Below, piece after piece: positions 7,377 through 15,980 of a DNA stretch of 64,000 nucleotides (the first letter of the stretch is position 1; every line of letters starts with the position of its first letter). The stretch is taken from the NCBI RefSeq assembly GCF_010858045.1, contig NZ_JAAGVC010000023.1:18551-82550 (forward strand), given 5' to 3'. A program made the position numbers and the translations under genes. This DNA is from Nocardia cyriacigeorgica. GTDB taxonomy: Bacteria; Actinomycetota; Actinomycetes; Mycobacteriales; Mycobacteriaceae. Under the pieces are notes generated by a model. That model was given only the letters and a program-made list of their open reading frames with translations. It was not told the DNA's origin and ran no database searches.

Positions 7377-8237
7377 TCAGGCGAAGCGGCGGATGAAGGC
7401 GAGGCTCGTGTCGGCGACCTCGCGCCAGCCGCTGTCGATGGTGATCGAATGACCACGGCCCGGTATTTCGACGAACTCGGTGATATCGGGGTTGGCCTGC
7501 TGTTTGCGGTAGGCCGCCATCGAGATCGCCCGGGGGACGGTGTTGTCCTTTTCTCCCGAGATGATCAGCAACGGACCGCGTTCCGGGTTGCGGGTGTCGA
7601 CCGTGGTCTCCGACCACGGGTTGAGATTGGCGGCGGCTGCTTGGAACAGGGGAGCGCCGGGGGCGGGTACGGCGAAGGTGTCGAACAGCCGACGCGCCTC
7701 GTCCTCGTCGACGGCGTTGGCGAAGCTGAACCGGAACTGCTCGAATGTCAGCGCGACCGCACGGCGGCGGTTCGCGGGGTTGCCGAGCACAGGGGCAGCT
7801 GCGCGCAATGAGCTGATGGGCAGCGGCAGGACGCCGCGAAATGGGGCGGCATCGATGGCGACCGACGCGACGGACAGTCCGCGGCCGGCGAGGATCTGGG
7901 TGAGCAGACCACCGAAGGAGTGGCCGATGACGGCCGGTTTGCGGGCGAGGCGGCCGATGACGCCGGCATAGTGGTCCGCGACTCGGCCGACGGTTTTACC
8001 CGCGAATACCTCGGGATGTTCGCGGGCCGACGCTACGGTCTCCGGATCATCGGGCCAGCCCGGGGCGACCGGCGCGTAGCCGGCGTCGGCGAACACGTCG
8101 GCCCAGCGGTGCCAGCTGCCGGCCAGCAGCCAGAGGCCGTGGATGAAGACGACGGGGGTGCGGCCGCTGTCGTTGGCTCGATCGATCTGGTCGAGAGTGT
8201 GGCGGTCGATGGTGGGCGACAACGAATTTCCTGTCAC
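7377..8237 (-). CDS. Alpha/beta hydrolase
   Basis: 286 residues with a classic alpha/beta-hydrolase fold: oxyanion-region HGLW near residue 33, nucleophile elbow GHSFGG (S107), and a C-terminal GRGHSI histidine. The GTG at 8237 overlaps the stop of the preceding hydrolase gene (GTGA), so the two are translationally coupled. There is no signal peptide, in contrast to its partner. It may be an esterase, haloperoxidase-like or lactone hydrolase; the substrate is unknown. Confidence 0.82.
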   Translation of the reverse strand: MTGNSLSPTIDRHTLDQIDRANDSGRTPVVFIHGLWLLAGSWHRWADVFADAGYAPVAPGWPDDPETVASAREHPEVFAGKTVGRVADHYAGVIGRLARKPAVIGHSFGGLLTQILAGRGLSVASVAIDAAPFRGVLPLPISSLRAAAPVLGNPANRRRAVALTFEQFRFSFANAVDEDEARRLFDTFAVPAPGAPLFQAAAANLNPWSETTVDTRNPERGPLLIISGEKDNTVPRAISMAAYRKQQANPDITEFVEIPGRGHSITIDSGWREVADTSLAFIRRFA

Positions 8238-9016
8238 TGATCGGCCGCCTCGGCGATGACATCGGCGACGGCGGCGGGTTGGGAGACGAGGCAGGCATGC
8301 GATGCGGTGACCTCGCTGGTGCGAGCGCCCATGCGAGCCGCCATGGCACGCTGGGAGGCCGGCGGGATGACGCGGTCCTGTCCTGCGACGAGATACCAGC
8401 TGGGTACCGACGCCCAGGCGGGCGGACCCGAGGGTTCGAGGTTGGCGGTGAGTGCGAGGGAACGCTGGTGGGCGATCATGTCCGCGGCGGTCTGCTCGCT
8501 GACGTCCTGGGCGAAGACCTCCCGGAAGTAGCGCGGATCGACGTAGGCGTCGACACCGGCGCCTGTGCTCGCCACCGCCAACGCGGGCGGCAGCAAACGG
8601 CTTCCGGGGTAGCGGATCGGATCCAGCGCCAGTTGCGTCGGCTCGTTGTGCTGCGGCGCGAACGCCGCGATGTACACCAGCGCGGTGACGTCGGGATCGG
8701 AGACGTTGGAGATGACAGCTCCGCCGTAGGAGTGGCCGACGAGAACGATCGGCCCGTCGATGTCGGCGAGGAACCGTTCGATGGCTGCCGCGTCGGAGGC
8801 CGGGCCGCGCAGCGGGTTGGCAGGTGTCACCACGTGGCGGCCGTCGGCACGCAGTTCCGCGGCGACGCCGTGCCAACTGGTGTCATCGGCGAAGGCGCCG
8901 TGCACCAGCACGATCGTCGGCTCCCGCGGTGCCGCCTGTGCGGGCAGGGCGGTCAGCGCGCTGGCGCAGAGACCGCACAGCGCGGCGAGCGCACCGGTGA
9001 ATGTCGTTGTTCGCAT
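8234..9016 (-). CDS. Secreted alpha/beta hydrolase
   Basis: 260 residues. The N-terminus is a clear signal peptide (basic MRTTT, a hydrophobic run, and a predicted cut after AQA near residue 29). The mature part has HGAFADDTSWH and the nucleophile elbow GHSYGG (S96), matching the small EstC/salicylate-esterase-like group. It is first of a coupled pair with the cytoplasmic hydrolase at 7377-8237 and lies 14 bases after the esterase at 9031-9993, so three hydrolases probably form one operon. Extracellular ester hydrolysis is likely. Confidence 0.8.
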   Translation of the reverse strand: MRTTTFTGALAALCGLCASALTALPAQAAPREPTIVLVHGAFADDTSWHGVAAELRADGRHVVTPANPLRGPASDAAAIERFLADIDGPIVLVGHSYGGAVISNVSDPDVTALVYIAAFAPQHNEPTQLALDPIRYPGSRLLPPALAVASTGAGVDAYVDPRYFREVFAQDVSEQTAADMIAHQRSLALTANLEPSGPPAWASVPSWYLVAGQDRVIPPASQRAMAARMGARTSEVTASHACLVSQPAAVADVIAEAADQ

Positions 9017-9030
9017 GAGCTCGTCCTTCT

Positions 9031-9993
9031 TCAGCCGTGCAGGGCGGCGCGCAGGGTGGCGACGGCCTGGGCGACGGCGGCACGGGCAGCCTGGGTCTGG
9101 TGCAGGGAATTGACCATGACGAAGTCATGGACGATCCCGCCGTAGCGGACGGAGGTGACGGGCACACCTGCCGCACGGAGTTTGCCCGCGAAGGCTTCAC
9201 CTTCATCGCGCAGTACATCGGCTTCCGCGGTGATGACCAGTGCGGGCGGCAGGCCTGCGAGCTGGTCGAGGGTCGCTCGGAGTGGCGAGGCGGTGATCTC
9301 GGCTCGCTCGGCGTCGCTGGTCGTGTACTGATCCCAGAACCACCGCATGCCTTCGCGGGTGAGGAAATAGCCGTCGGCGAACTGCTCATAGGAGCCGGTA
9401 TCGAAGCCGGCATCGGTGACCGGATAGAACAGCACCTGCGCCAGGAAGGACACGTCGCCACGCTCTTTCGCCATCAAGGTCAGGGCGATCGCCATGTTCC
9501 CGCCGACCGAATCCCCGGCGATCGCGATCCGCGAGGAGTCCAGTCCCTTGGCCGCACCCTCGGTGGTGACCCACTGTGCGACGCGGTAGGACTGCTCGTT
9601 GGCGATCGGGTAGCCCACTTCGGGAGAGCGGTCGTACTCGGGGAAGACCACGGCGGCGTCGGCGCCGACAGCCAGATCACGGACGAGCCGGTCGTGGGTG
9701 TGAGCGTCACCGAAAACCCACCCGGCGCCGTGGGTGTAGACGATCACCGGCAAGGGCGCCGAGGCATCGACCGGCTTGACGATGCGCACCGGCACCGAGC
9801 CGGTCGGACCGCCGGAGACGGTGACCCACTCCTCGTCGATCGCGGGTTTGTCGATCGCAGAGTCCTGGACCGCGTCCACCGCCTTGCGTCCCTCCTCCGG
9901 CGGCAGCTGGTAGAGGTACGGAGGCTCGGACGTGGCGTCGACGAACTCTTGCGCGGCCGGCTCGAGGGGTAGGCCGTGGGGATTTCCTGGCAT
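9031..9993 (-). CDS. HSL-family esterase/lipase (alpha/beta hydrolase fold-3)
   Basis: 320 residues. Hormone-sensitive-lipase family signs are the oxyanion motif HGAGW (88-92), the nucleophile GDSVGG (S162), EADVLRDEGE carrying the Asp, and GIVHDF carrying the His. ATG 9993 was chosen over an in-frame TTG at 10002, with AGGA about ten bases upstream. A close paralogue lies at 23458-24420; long blocks such as YLYQLPPEEGRKAVD are almost the same in both. It leads the three-hydrolase operon. Confidence 0.88.
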   Translation of the reverse strand: MPGNPHGLPLEPAAQEFVDATSEPPYLYQLPPEEGRKAVDAVQDSAIDKPAIDEEWVTVSGGPTGSVPVRIVKPVDASAPLPVIVYTHGAGWVFGDAHTHDRLVRDLAVGADAAVVFPEYDRSPEVGYPIANEQSYRVAQWVTTEGAAKGLDSSRIAIAGDSVGGNMAIALTLMAKERGDVSFLAQVLFYPVTDAGFDTGSYEQFADGYFLTREGMRWFWDQYTTSDAERAEITASPLRATLDQLAGLPPALVITAEADVLRDEGEAFAGKLRAAGVPVTSVRYGGIVHDFVMVNSLHQTQAARAAVAQAVATLRAALHG

Positions 9994-10088
9994 GGTGACC
10001 AATCCTGAGGAGGAGAAACGGTGGGCCTTCAGTCTTCGGCACCACCCCTGCTCCGCGCCCCGCTCGGCGAGCCAAAAATCCCTAGGAA

Positions 10089-11102
10089 TCAGACATGCTC
10101 GGGTGCGCGTTGCGCGGTGGTGCGGAAGCGTTGCTGGTACTTCTTCGGCGAAACCCCGAGCCGGGCCACGAACGCCCGCCGCATCACCTCACTGCTGCCG
10201 TATCCGGCCAGCGCGGCCGCCTCGGTCACGGTGTATCCGGCGTCGAGTTTGTCCCGGGCGAAAGCGAACCGGACGAAGGCCACGTATTCGGCGGGCGAAC
10301 TGTCGAGTTCCTCACGGAACAATCTGGTGAGATGCCGCGGACTGACGCGCGCGTGCGCCGCGAGCACCTGCACCGTATAGGGCTGGGCCGGATCGGCGTA
10401 AATCAGATCGGCCAGCGCGCGCACCAAGGGACTTCGCGGCGCGGGACCGCTCAGCGCCGCCGAGAATTGCGACTGCCCGCCACCACGCTGCATGTACACC
10501 AGCAGGGATTGCGCGACCCTGCGGGCGACCGCCGAGCCGTGATCGTCTTCTACCAGCGCCAGCGCGAGGTCGATTCCGGCGGCGACACCGGCCGAGGAGT
10601 ACACCGATCCGTCTCGCACGTAGATCGCATCAGGATCCACCCGCACGTCCGGGAACCGCGCCGCGAGCTCACGGGTGAACTTCCAATGGGTGGTCGCGCG
10701 CCGCCCGTTCAGCACACCGAGTTCGGCCAGGACGAATGCCCCACTGCACACCGAAGCCAGGCGCCGGGTGCGGCGAGCCATCTGCGCGGTGGCGGCGAGG
10801 ACCTCGGGTGTGACGAAACGGGCCGGCGGCAGTTCGCTGCCGGGGATCAGCACGGTGTCGAACGGCGCCGCTTCCATCGCGCTGCCCATCACACACACCT
10901 GGGTGCCGAGGGACGTCACCACCGGGCAGCCATCGGGCGAAACGGTGACCACGTCATAGCCGGCCAGCGACTGATTGGCCTCGACGAACACTTCGGCGGG
11001 CCCGGTGTAGTCGAGCATCTTCACACCATCGAACACCAGGATGCCGATGCGTCGCCGTTGCGCCACCAACGGTGCGGGGGACAGCCGCACGGAGGCGGTC
11101 AT
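10089..11102 (-). CDS. GlxA-type regulator (DJ-1/PfpI domain plus AraC HTH)
   Basis: 337 residues. An N-terminal DJ-1/PfpI-like domain (RIGILVFDGVKMLDYTGPAE, with C119 in SVCSGAF) is followed by an AraC/XylS double helix-turn-helix over about the last 100 residues (ARVSPRHLTRLFREEL, AGYGSSEVMRRAF). The ATG at 11102 overlaps the stop of the upstream AraC gene (ATGA). In the GlxA family the first domain acts as a sensor rather than an amidotransferase. Targets may include the adjacent hydrolase operon 95 bases downstream, an inference from position only. Confidence 0.88.
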   Translation of the reverse strand: MTASVRLSPAPLVAQRRRIGILVFDGVKMLDYTGPAEVFVEANQSLAGYDVVTVSPDGCPVVTSLGTQVCVMGSAMEAAPFDTVLIPGSELPPARFVTPEVLAATAQMARRTRRLASVCSGAFVLAELGVLNGRRATTHWKFTRELAARFPDVRVDPDAIYVRDGSVYSSAGVAAGIDLALALVEDDHGSAVARRVAQSLLVYMQRGGGQSQFSAALSGPAPRSPLVRALADLIYADPAQPYTVQVLAAHARVSPRHLTRLFREELDSSPAEYVAFVRFAFARDKLDAGYTVTEAAALAGYGSSEVMRRAFVARLGVSPKKYQQRFRTTAQRAPEHV

Positions 11103-12052
11103 CGTCGGTCCCGCTGCAGGCCGCGCCACTGCAGCGGCGGCATCCCGTACTCGGCTCGGAAGCGCCGGTTGAAATGGCTCACGTTGATGAACCCGGTGCG
11201 CCGGGCCACCTCGGCGACCACCGGCTCGCCACGGGATTCTGTGAGAATCGCTGCCGCTCTTCGTAATCGGCGCCGAATGATCCATTCCGCGATGCCGATC
11301 CGGCGGCCCGCGTCCGCCCAGCGTGCATACAGGGTGCGCAACGAGACGCCGTGTGCTTCGGCGATGCCACGCGGAGTGAGCGCCGGATCGTGGAGGTGGG
11401 CGTCGATGTACAGGCCGACCCGCACGACCAGGCTGTCGTCCATCGCCGCGCGGCCTCTGCGCTCATCCCGCGCCGTGGTCACCAGTGCCCGCACGAGTTG
11501 AACGGTGGCCTGCCCTACCGCCTGCGCCGCTTCGGTGGGCAGCTCGGTGGTGGTGTTGCACAGCTCGGCGAAGTGAGCGCGAACCAGCGGATAGACGGGG
11601 CTGGCCGGCAGAAACGGTGCCGCCGCACGGATGACATCGACCGGCACGTCCAGTAGGCCGGGGTCGAAGATCACCACCTTGTTGTCCGACACCGCCGACT
11701 GCCGGTACATGTAGGGGCGTGAGGTATCGATCAACGTCACCTGCCCCGGTTCGGTGAGCCCGGCACCCTCGGCGGTGGTGAGCAGACCCGCGCCGCGGAC
11801 CGGCATGAACATCGCGAACTGTTCCGGCGCGCCCTGCGCGACGTGGCGTGCGCTGCGGACGACACACAGGCCGGTTCCGGTATTGCGCAACACGTGCACG
11901 TTCGGCCCGAGATCGACCATCACCATCCGGTGCCTGATCTCACGGTCGACGACGTAGGTCACCGACTGCGGGTTCTCGTGGTCGTTGAACACCGCTTCCA
12001 GTGCCGCGGCCCGGTCGGCCGGCGCGATCAGATCGCTGTCGTACACCAACAT
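11099..12052 (-). CDS. AraC family transcriptional regulator
   Basis: 317 residues: an N-terminal AraC-binding-domain-2-like sensor (cupin-like, with FMPVRGAGLLTTAEG) and a C-terminal AraC HTH (GVSLRTLYARWADAG, then RTGFINVSHFNRRFRAEYG). It overlaps the next regulator gene by 4 bp, so two different AraC-type regulators are made from one transcript. The effector is unknown. Confidence 0.87.
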   Translation of the reverse strand: MLVYDSDLIAPADRAAALEAVFNDHENPQSVTYVVDREIRHRMVMVDLGPNVHVLRNTGTGLCVVRSARHVAQGAPEQFAMFMPVRGAGLLTTAEGAGLTEPGQVTLIDTSRPYMYRQSAVSDNKVVIFDPGLLDVPVDVIRAAAPFLPASPVYPLVRAHFAELCNTTTELPTEAAQAVGQATVQLVRALVTTARDERRGRAAMDDSLVVRVGLYIDAHLHDPALTPRGIAEAHGVSLRTLYARWADAGRRIGIAEWIIRRRLRRAAAILTESRGEPVVAEVARRTGFINVSHFNRRFRAEYGMPPLQWRGLQRDRR

Positions 12053-12624
12053 CTGCCGCAGCCTCTCACCCAGCGCACACTCACTCCGGGAACGCTAGAC
12101 GACCACGGTCTCGATCGTCAGGCGCTGCCGACCTCGGCGGCACGCTCAGCACAGCCGATCACCAGCGGAATGGCGAAACGACCAGGGCGGCGACCTCGTG
12201 CAGTGCACGCAGAGCACACGGTGCCGTAGCGAGCGGCCTGATCTGCCGCTGTGCCGTCCCGGAAGGTGAGCGTGCCCGGTGGTTCTGGTCCGGACCGCCT
12301 GTGACGTGAGCGCCGTGATCCTGGCCACAGCTCTCGAGGGTGGGCCGAAGCCGATTCCATCGAGTGGGAACCGGCGTGTGCCACAACTGCCGCCTCCGGA
12401 TCGGTCGGCGCGTGAGAACCGGGTTCGCGCTGCGTACGGCCCTGCGAAGCTGCGGCGCAGGGACGCCGCTCCGGTCGGCCAGGTCCGCGGCGCCGTGAAT
12501 TGTGGCGTGCGCCACCGGTACTCGTGGCGCGCCCCGATCGCGCTGCGGCTAGCTTTGACGGCGAATCCGAATACGCTGTGCAGGGAATGAGATGTGCTCA
12601 TTCCCGCCCGATGGAGGGGAAAAC
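12053..12624. other. 572-base stretch without a supported gene
   Basis: Frames on both strands are Arg/Pro/Ser-rich shadows without family signals. It contains the upstream regions of the AraC gene (minus) and the HoxX gene (plus). No clear hairpin or operator was found. Confidence 0.5.
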
Positions 12625-14316
12625 GTGCGCATCCTGCTAGTTGCCAGTGCCTTCAACAGCCTCACCCAGCGCGTGCACGCCGAACTGCGCGCACGCGGCC
12701 ACAAGGTGGGAGTGGAACTGGCGCTCGGTGACGATCTGCTGCGCGCGCGGGTGGCCCACTTCCGGCCGGAGCTGATCGTGGCGCCCATGCTCACCACCGC
12801 GATCCCCGAGGACATCTGGACCGAGCACACCGTGCTGATCGTGCATCCAGGCCCCAAGGGCGACCGCGGTCCGTCCTCGCTGGACTGGGCCATCGCCACC
12901 GGCGCCCAGGAGTGGGGTGTGACGGTATTGCAGGCCGTCGCGGAAATGGATGCCGGGCCGATCTGGGCGTCGGTGCCGTTCGAGATGGCAGCATGCGGCA
13001 AGAGCGAGCTGTATCGCAACGAGGTGTCCGACGCCGCGGTGGCTGCGGTGCTGCTGGCGGTAGAGAGGTTCGCGGACGGGACGTTCGAGCCCGAACCGCT
13101 GGACTACGGACGCCCGGATGTGCGGGGACAGTTGCGGCCGTACCACTCCCAGCAGTACCGCCGCATCGACTGGTCCGCCGATTCCACCGCCGATGTGCTG
13201 CGCAAACTGCGTGCCGCCGATTCTCAGCCGGGGGTGCTCGACGATCTGCTCGGCCGTGAATATTTCGTCCACGGCGGGCACAACGAGGACCAACTGCGCG
13301 GCGCCCCCGGCGAGCTGATCGCCACCCGCGACGGCGCGATCTGCCGGGCGACGGTGGACGGCGCGGTCTGGCTGCCGCAGCTGCGGCCACGCCGGCTGCC
13401 CGGCGGCCCCGCGACGTTCAAACGCCCGGCCGTCGACGCACTGGGCGCCGACCTGCCCGACGTGCCCGAAGTGCCGGTGACGCCGGCCGAGGCGGCGGTC
13501 CGCGACACCTGGTCCGAACTGCGCTACCGCGAGGAGGGCGCCGTCGGCTTTCTGGAATTCGCTTACAGCGGCGGTGCGATGAGCACGAGCCAGTGCGAGC
13601 GACTGCTGGCCGCCTACCGGCAGGCCTGCGCCCGGCCGACCGCCGTGCTGGTGCTCGGGCCCGCCCGCGACTTCTTCTCCAACGGCATCCACCTCAACGT
13701 CATCGAGGCGGCCGCGGATCCGGCGCTGGAGTCGTGGCACAACATCAACGCGATGAACGACGTGGTCGAGGCGATCCTGACCACCACGGACAAGATCGTC
13801 ATCTCGGCACTGGCTGGCAATGCCGCGGCCGGCGGGGTGATGCTGGCGCTGGCCGCCGACGAGGTGTGGTGCCGGGAATCGGTGGTCCTCAACCCGCACT
13901 ATCGCCTGATGGGCCTCTACGGCTCGGAGTACTGGACCTACTCGCTGCCGCGCCGCGTCGGTGAATCCGAGGCCGCGCGGCTCACTCGCGAGACGCTGCC
14001 GGTGGGTGCCGCGGCGGCCGCCGAGATCGGCCTGGTGGACCGCGTGGCGCCCGGCAGCACGACGGCCTTCCGCGATTGGGTGCGCCGCGAAGCCACGGCG
14101 CTGGCCGATTCGCCGGAGCTGGAGGGCCGGTTGGTGGCCAAGAAGCAGCGGCGCGAAGCCGACGAACTCAGCAAACCGCTCGCCGACTACCGCGCCGAGG
14201 AGCTGACCGAAATGCGCCGCAACTTCTACGGCGACGGCGAGCCCTACCACCGGCTGCGCCGGGAGTTCGTCTACGGCGTCGTACCCGCCGCTACGCCCGC
14301 GTACCTGCTCGGCTGA
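12625..14316 (+). CDS. hoxX: HoxX-like protein (formyltransferase plus crotonase domains)
   Basis: 563 residues with two domains: an N-terminal formyltransferase-like half (about 1-270; HPGPKGDRGPSSLDWAI is the hallmark segment) and a C-terminal enoyl-CoA-hydratase fold (about 300-540; FFSNGIHLNVIEAA, ALAGNAAAGGVMLALAADEV). This is the HoxX architecture. In aerobic NiFe-hydrogenase maturation HoxX makes CO from a formyl-folate donor via formyl-CoA. GTG 12625 has GGAGGGGAAAAC just upstream and removes an unusual MCSFPPDGGEN extension. No hydrogenase or other maturation gene is in the window, so it may serve a distant hydrogenase or have another C1 role. Confidence 0.88.
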   Translation: MRILLVASAFNSLTQRVHAELRARGHKVGVELALGDDLLRARVAHFRPELIVAPMLTTAIPEDIWTEHTVLIVHPGPKGDRGPSSLDWAIATGAQEWGVTVLQAVAEMDAGPIWASVPFEMAACGKSELYRNEVSDAAVAAVLLAVERFADGTFEPEPLDYGRPDVRGQLRPYHSQQYRRIDWSADSTADVLRKLRAADSQPGVLDDLLGREYFVHGGHNEDQLRGAPGELIATRDGAICRATVDGAVWLPQLRPRRLPGGPATFKRPAVDALGADLPDVPEVPVTPAEAAVRDTWSELRYREEGAVGFLEFAYSGGAMSTSQCERLLAAYRQACARPTAVLVLGPARDFFSNGIHLNVIEAAADPALESWHNINAMNDVVEAILTTTDKIVISALAGNAAAGGVMLALAADEVWCRESVVLNPHYRLMGLYGSEYWTYSLPRRVGESEAARLTRETLPVGAAAAAEIGLVDRVAPGSTTAFRDWVRREATALADSPELEGRLVAKKQRREADELSKPLADYRAEELTEMRRNFYGDGEPYHRLRREFVYGVVPAATPAYLLG

Positions 14317-14473
14317 CCGGCTCGCCATCCGGTGGCGCAGTAGAGACACCGATTGGCGACTCCCAGCACATTCGTGGTGAACTTCTCACCTTGAAATCCT
14401 CATTTCGGTGGTTCGCACACCTCGTGCACCCGATCGCGGATCGGAAATCGACTAACGCAACATCGGAGTAGAC

Positions 14474-15316
14474 GTGCATCTCGAGCACTTCAGCAATGGG
14501 TGGGTAACCCCTGCCCTGGCTTATCTCATGTCCTTCATCGGGTCGGTCCTCGGCCTGCGCTGCGCGGCGCACGCGCGCACAGCGAAGTCGCCGATCGGCT
14601 GGTTGGTCGCGGCGGCGGTGGCGCTGGGCGGCGCGGGTATCTGGGTTATGCATTTCACGGCGATGCTCGGGTTCGCCATCGATGGCGTGGACATCCGCTA
14701 CGACGTGCCGCTGACGCTGTTCAGCGCGGCCATCGCGGTGGTCGTGGTGCTGGTCGGGCTGGCGATCGTGGTGCGCGGGCATCGGGAGGCGGTGGCCCTG
14801 CCGTTGGGTGGTGCGATCACCGGTTTCGGAGTCGCGGCGATGCATTATCTGGGCATGGCCGCGATGAACAGCGGCGCGACCATGGAGTACGACGCCGGTC
14901 TGGTCGCGCTGTCCATCGCCATCGCGGTCGTCGCCGCCACCGCCGCGTTCTGGTTCATGGTGCATGTGCGCGGCTGGGCCAACACGGTCGGCGCCGCGGT
15001 GATCATGGGCCTCGCGGTCTGCGGCATGCACTACACCGGCATGATGGCGATGAGCGCCCACCACGGTGATCACCAGGCGACGCCGGTGGGTATGGCGCCG
15101 GTGGATCTGCTGACGCCGCTGATCACGACCGTCGCACTGGTCGTGGTGGGTCTGGTCGTGCTGGTCGGGGTCGCCGAGTTGGACGTCCGCAGTACGGCAG
15201 CCGCGGCCGCGTCCCTGGAATCCGACCGGCCCGTCGCCACCACGCTGGCCACCACCGATCCGACGACGCTGGTGAGCAGCGGCCGGCAATGGCCGCGTCA
15301 GCCGATCGAGCACTGA
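14474..15316 (+). CDS. MHYT-domain integral membrane protein
   Basis: 280 residues with about seven transmembrane helices and three copies of the MHYT signature near the outer face: MHFTAM, MHYLGMAAM and MHYTGMMAM. MHYT modules are predicted to bind metal (probably copper) or sense gases such as O2, CO or NO. No EAL, GGDEF or kinase domain follows, so this is a stand-alone sensor/membrane module with a short hydrophilic tail. A GTG start with GGAG upstream was used. It converges on the DUF305/LVIVD pair and follows hoxX on the same strand after 157 bases. Confidence 0.88.
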   Translation: MHLEHFSNGWVTPALAYLMSFIGSVLGLRCAAHARTAKSPIGWLVAAAVALGGAGIWVMHFTAMLGFAIDGVDIRYDVPLTLFSAAIAVVVVLVGLAIVVRGHREAVALPLGGAITGFGVAAMHYLGMAAMNSGATMEYDAGLVALSIAIAVVAATAAFWFMVHVRGWANTVGAAVIMGLAVCGMHYTGMMAMSAHHGDHQATPVGMAPVDLLTPLITTVALVVVGLVVLVGVAELDVRSTAAAAASLESDRPVATTLATTDPTTLVSSGRQWPRQPIEH

Positions 15317-15326
15317 CTGCCGTCGC

Positions 15327-15980
15327 TCACGGCAGGGGCCGGGCGTCGCGTTGGCCGAGCAGGGCGGCCATCACCCCGGATTCCTGGGACTGGGCGTGGA
15401 TCATCGACCGCGCGGTCTCCTTGACCGGTCCGGATTCGATGAGTTGATCGGCCGCCTGCGCCATCGCCACGCCGCCCTGGTGGTGGCGCAGCATGAGTTG
15501 CAGGAACAGGATTTCGGCGGCGCGGCCCCGGGCGGCGGACAAGGCATCGAGCTCGGCCATGGTCGCCATCCCGGGCATGGGGTGCCCGGCCGGGGCGTGC
15601 GCGCCGGCCGGGCCGGTGTGATGTGCCGGTTCGGCAGCGGCCCGCATCCAGGCCATCGGCTGTGGGGACAGCGGAGACGCGTTCGCCAAGCGCAGCCATC
15701 CGAGCATGGTGCCGATCTCCAGTCGCTGGGTGTCGGCCATCTGCTGGGCGAGCCGCGCGACGGCGGGGTCGACGGCCGGATCGAGTCGCTGCACCATGAT
15801 CAGGGCCTGCTGATGGTGGGCGGTCATGTCCTGGACGAAGCCGATCTCGACCGCGTCGAGCACCGGATCGGCCGGTCGGTCGTCATCGACGAACAGCGGG
15901 CGCAGCGCCGCGCCGATGACGAGCAGCAACACCGCGACCGCCGCGTACCCGGCGATCCGCATTCCACGCGGCATGCTCAC
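15327..15980 (-). CDS. DUF305 family membrane-anchored protein
   Basis: 217 residues: one N-terminal transmembrane helix (YAAVAVLLLVIGAAL), then a ferritin-like four-helix domain with the two DUF305 His-rich motifs DMTAHHQQAL and LRHHQGGVAMA, plus many Met and His residues suited to metal binding. The GTG at 15980 overlaps the stop of the upstream LVIVD gene (GTGA), so the two are coupled. DUF305 proteins are often found with copper handling; that role is an inference here. Confidence 0.85.
   Translation of the reverse strand: MSMPRGMRIAGYAAVAVLLLVIGAALRPLFVDDDRPADPVLDAVEIGFVQDMTAHHQQALIMVQRLDPAVDPAVARLAQQMADTQRLEIGTMLGWLRLANASPLSPQPMAWMRAAAEPAHHTGPAGAHAPAGHPMPGMATMAELDALSAARGRAAEILFLQLMLRHHQGGVAMAQAADQLIESGPVKETARSMIHAQSQESGVMAALLGQRDARPLP

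Noticed and set aside
10095..11501. 468-codon open frame on the plus strand
   Set aside because: Antisense to the two AraC-type regulators; composition is that of a shadow frame.
12637..14349. 570-codon open frame on the minus strand
   Set aside because: Antisense to the HoxX-like gene with a His/Gln/Arg-rich composition and no motifs.
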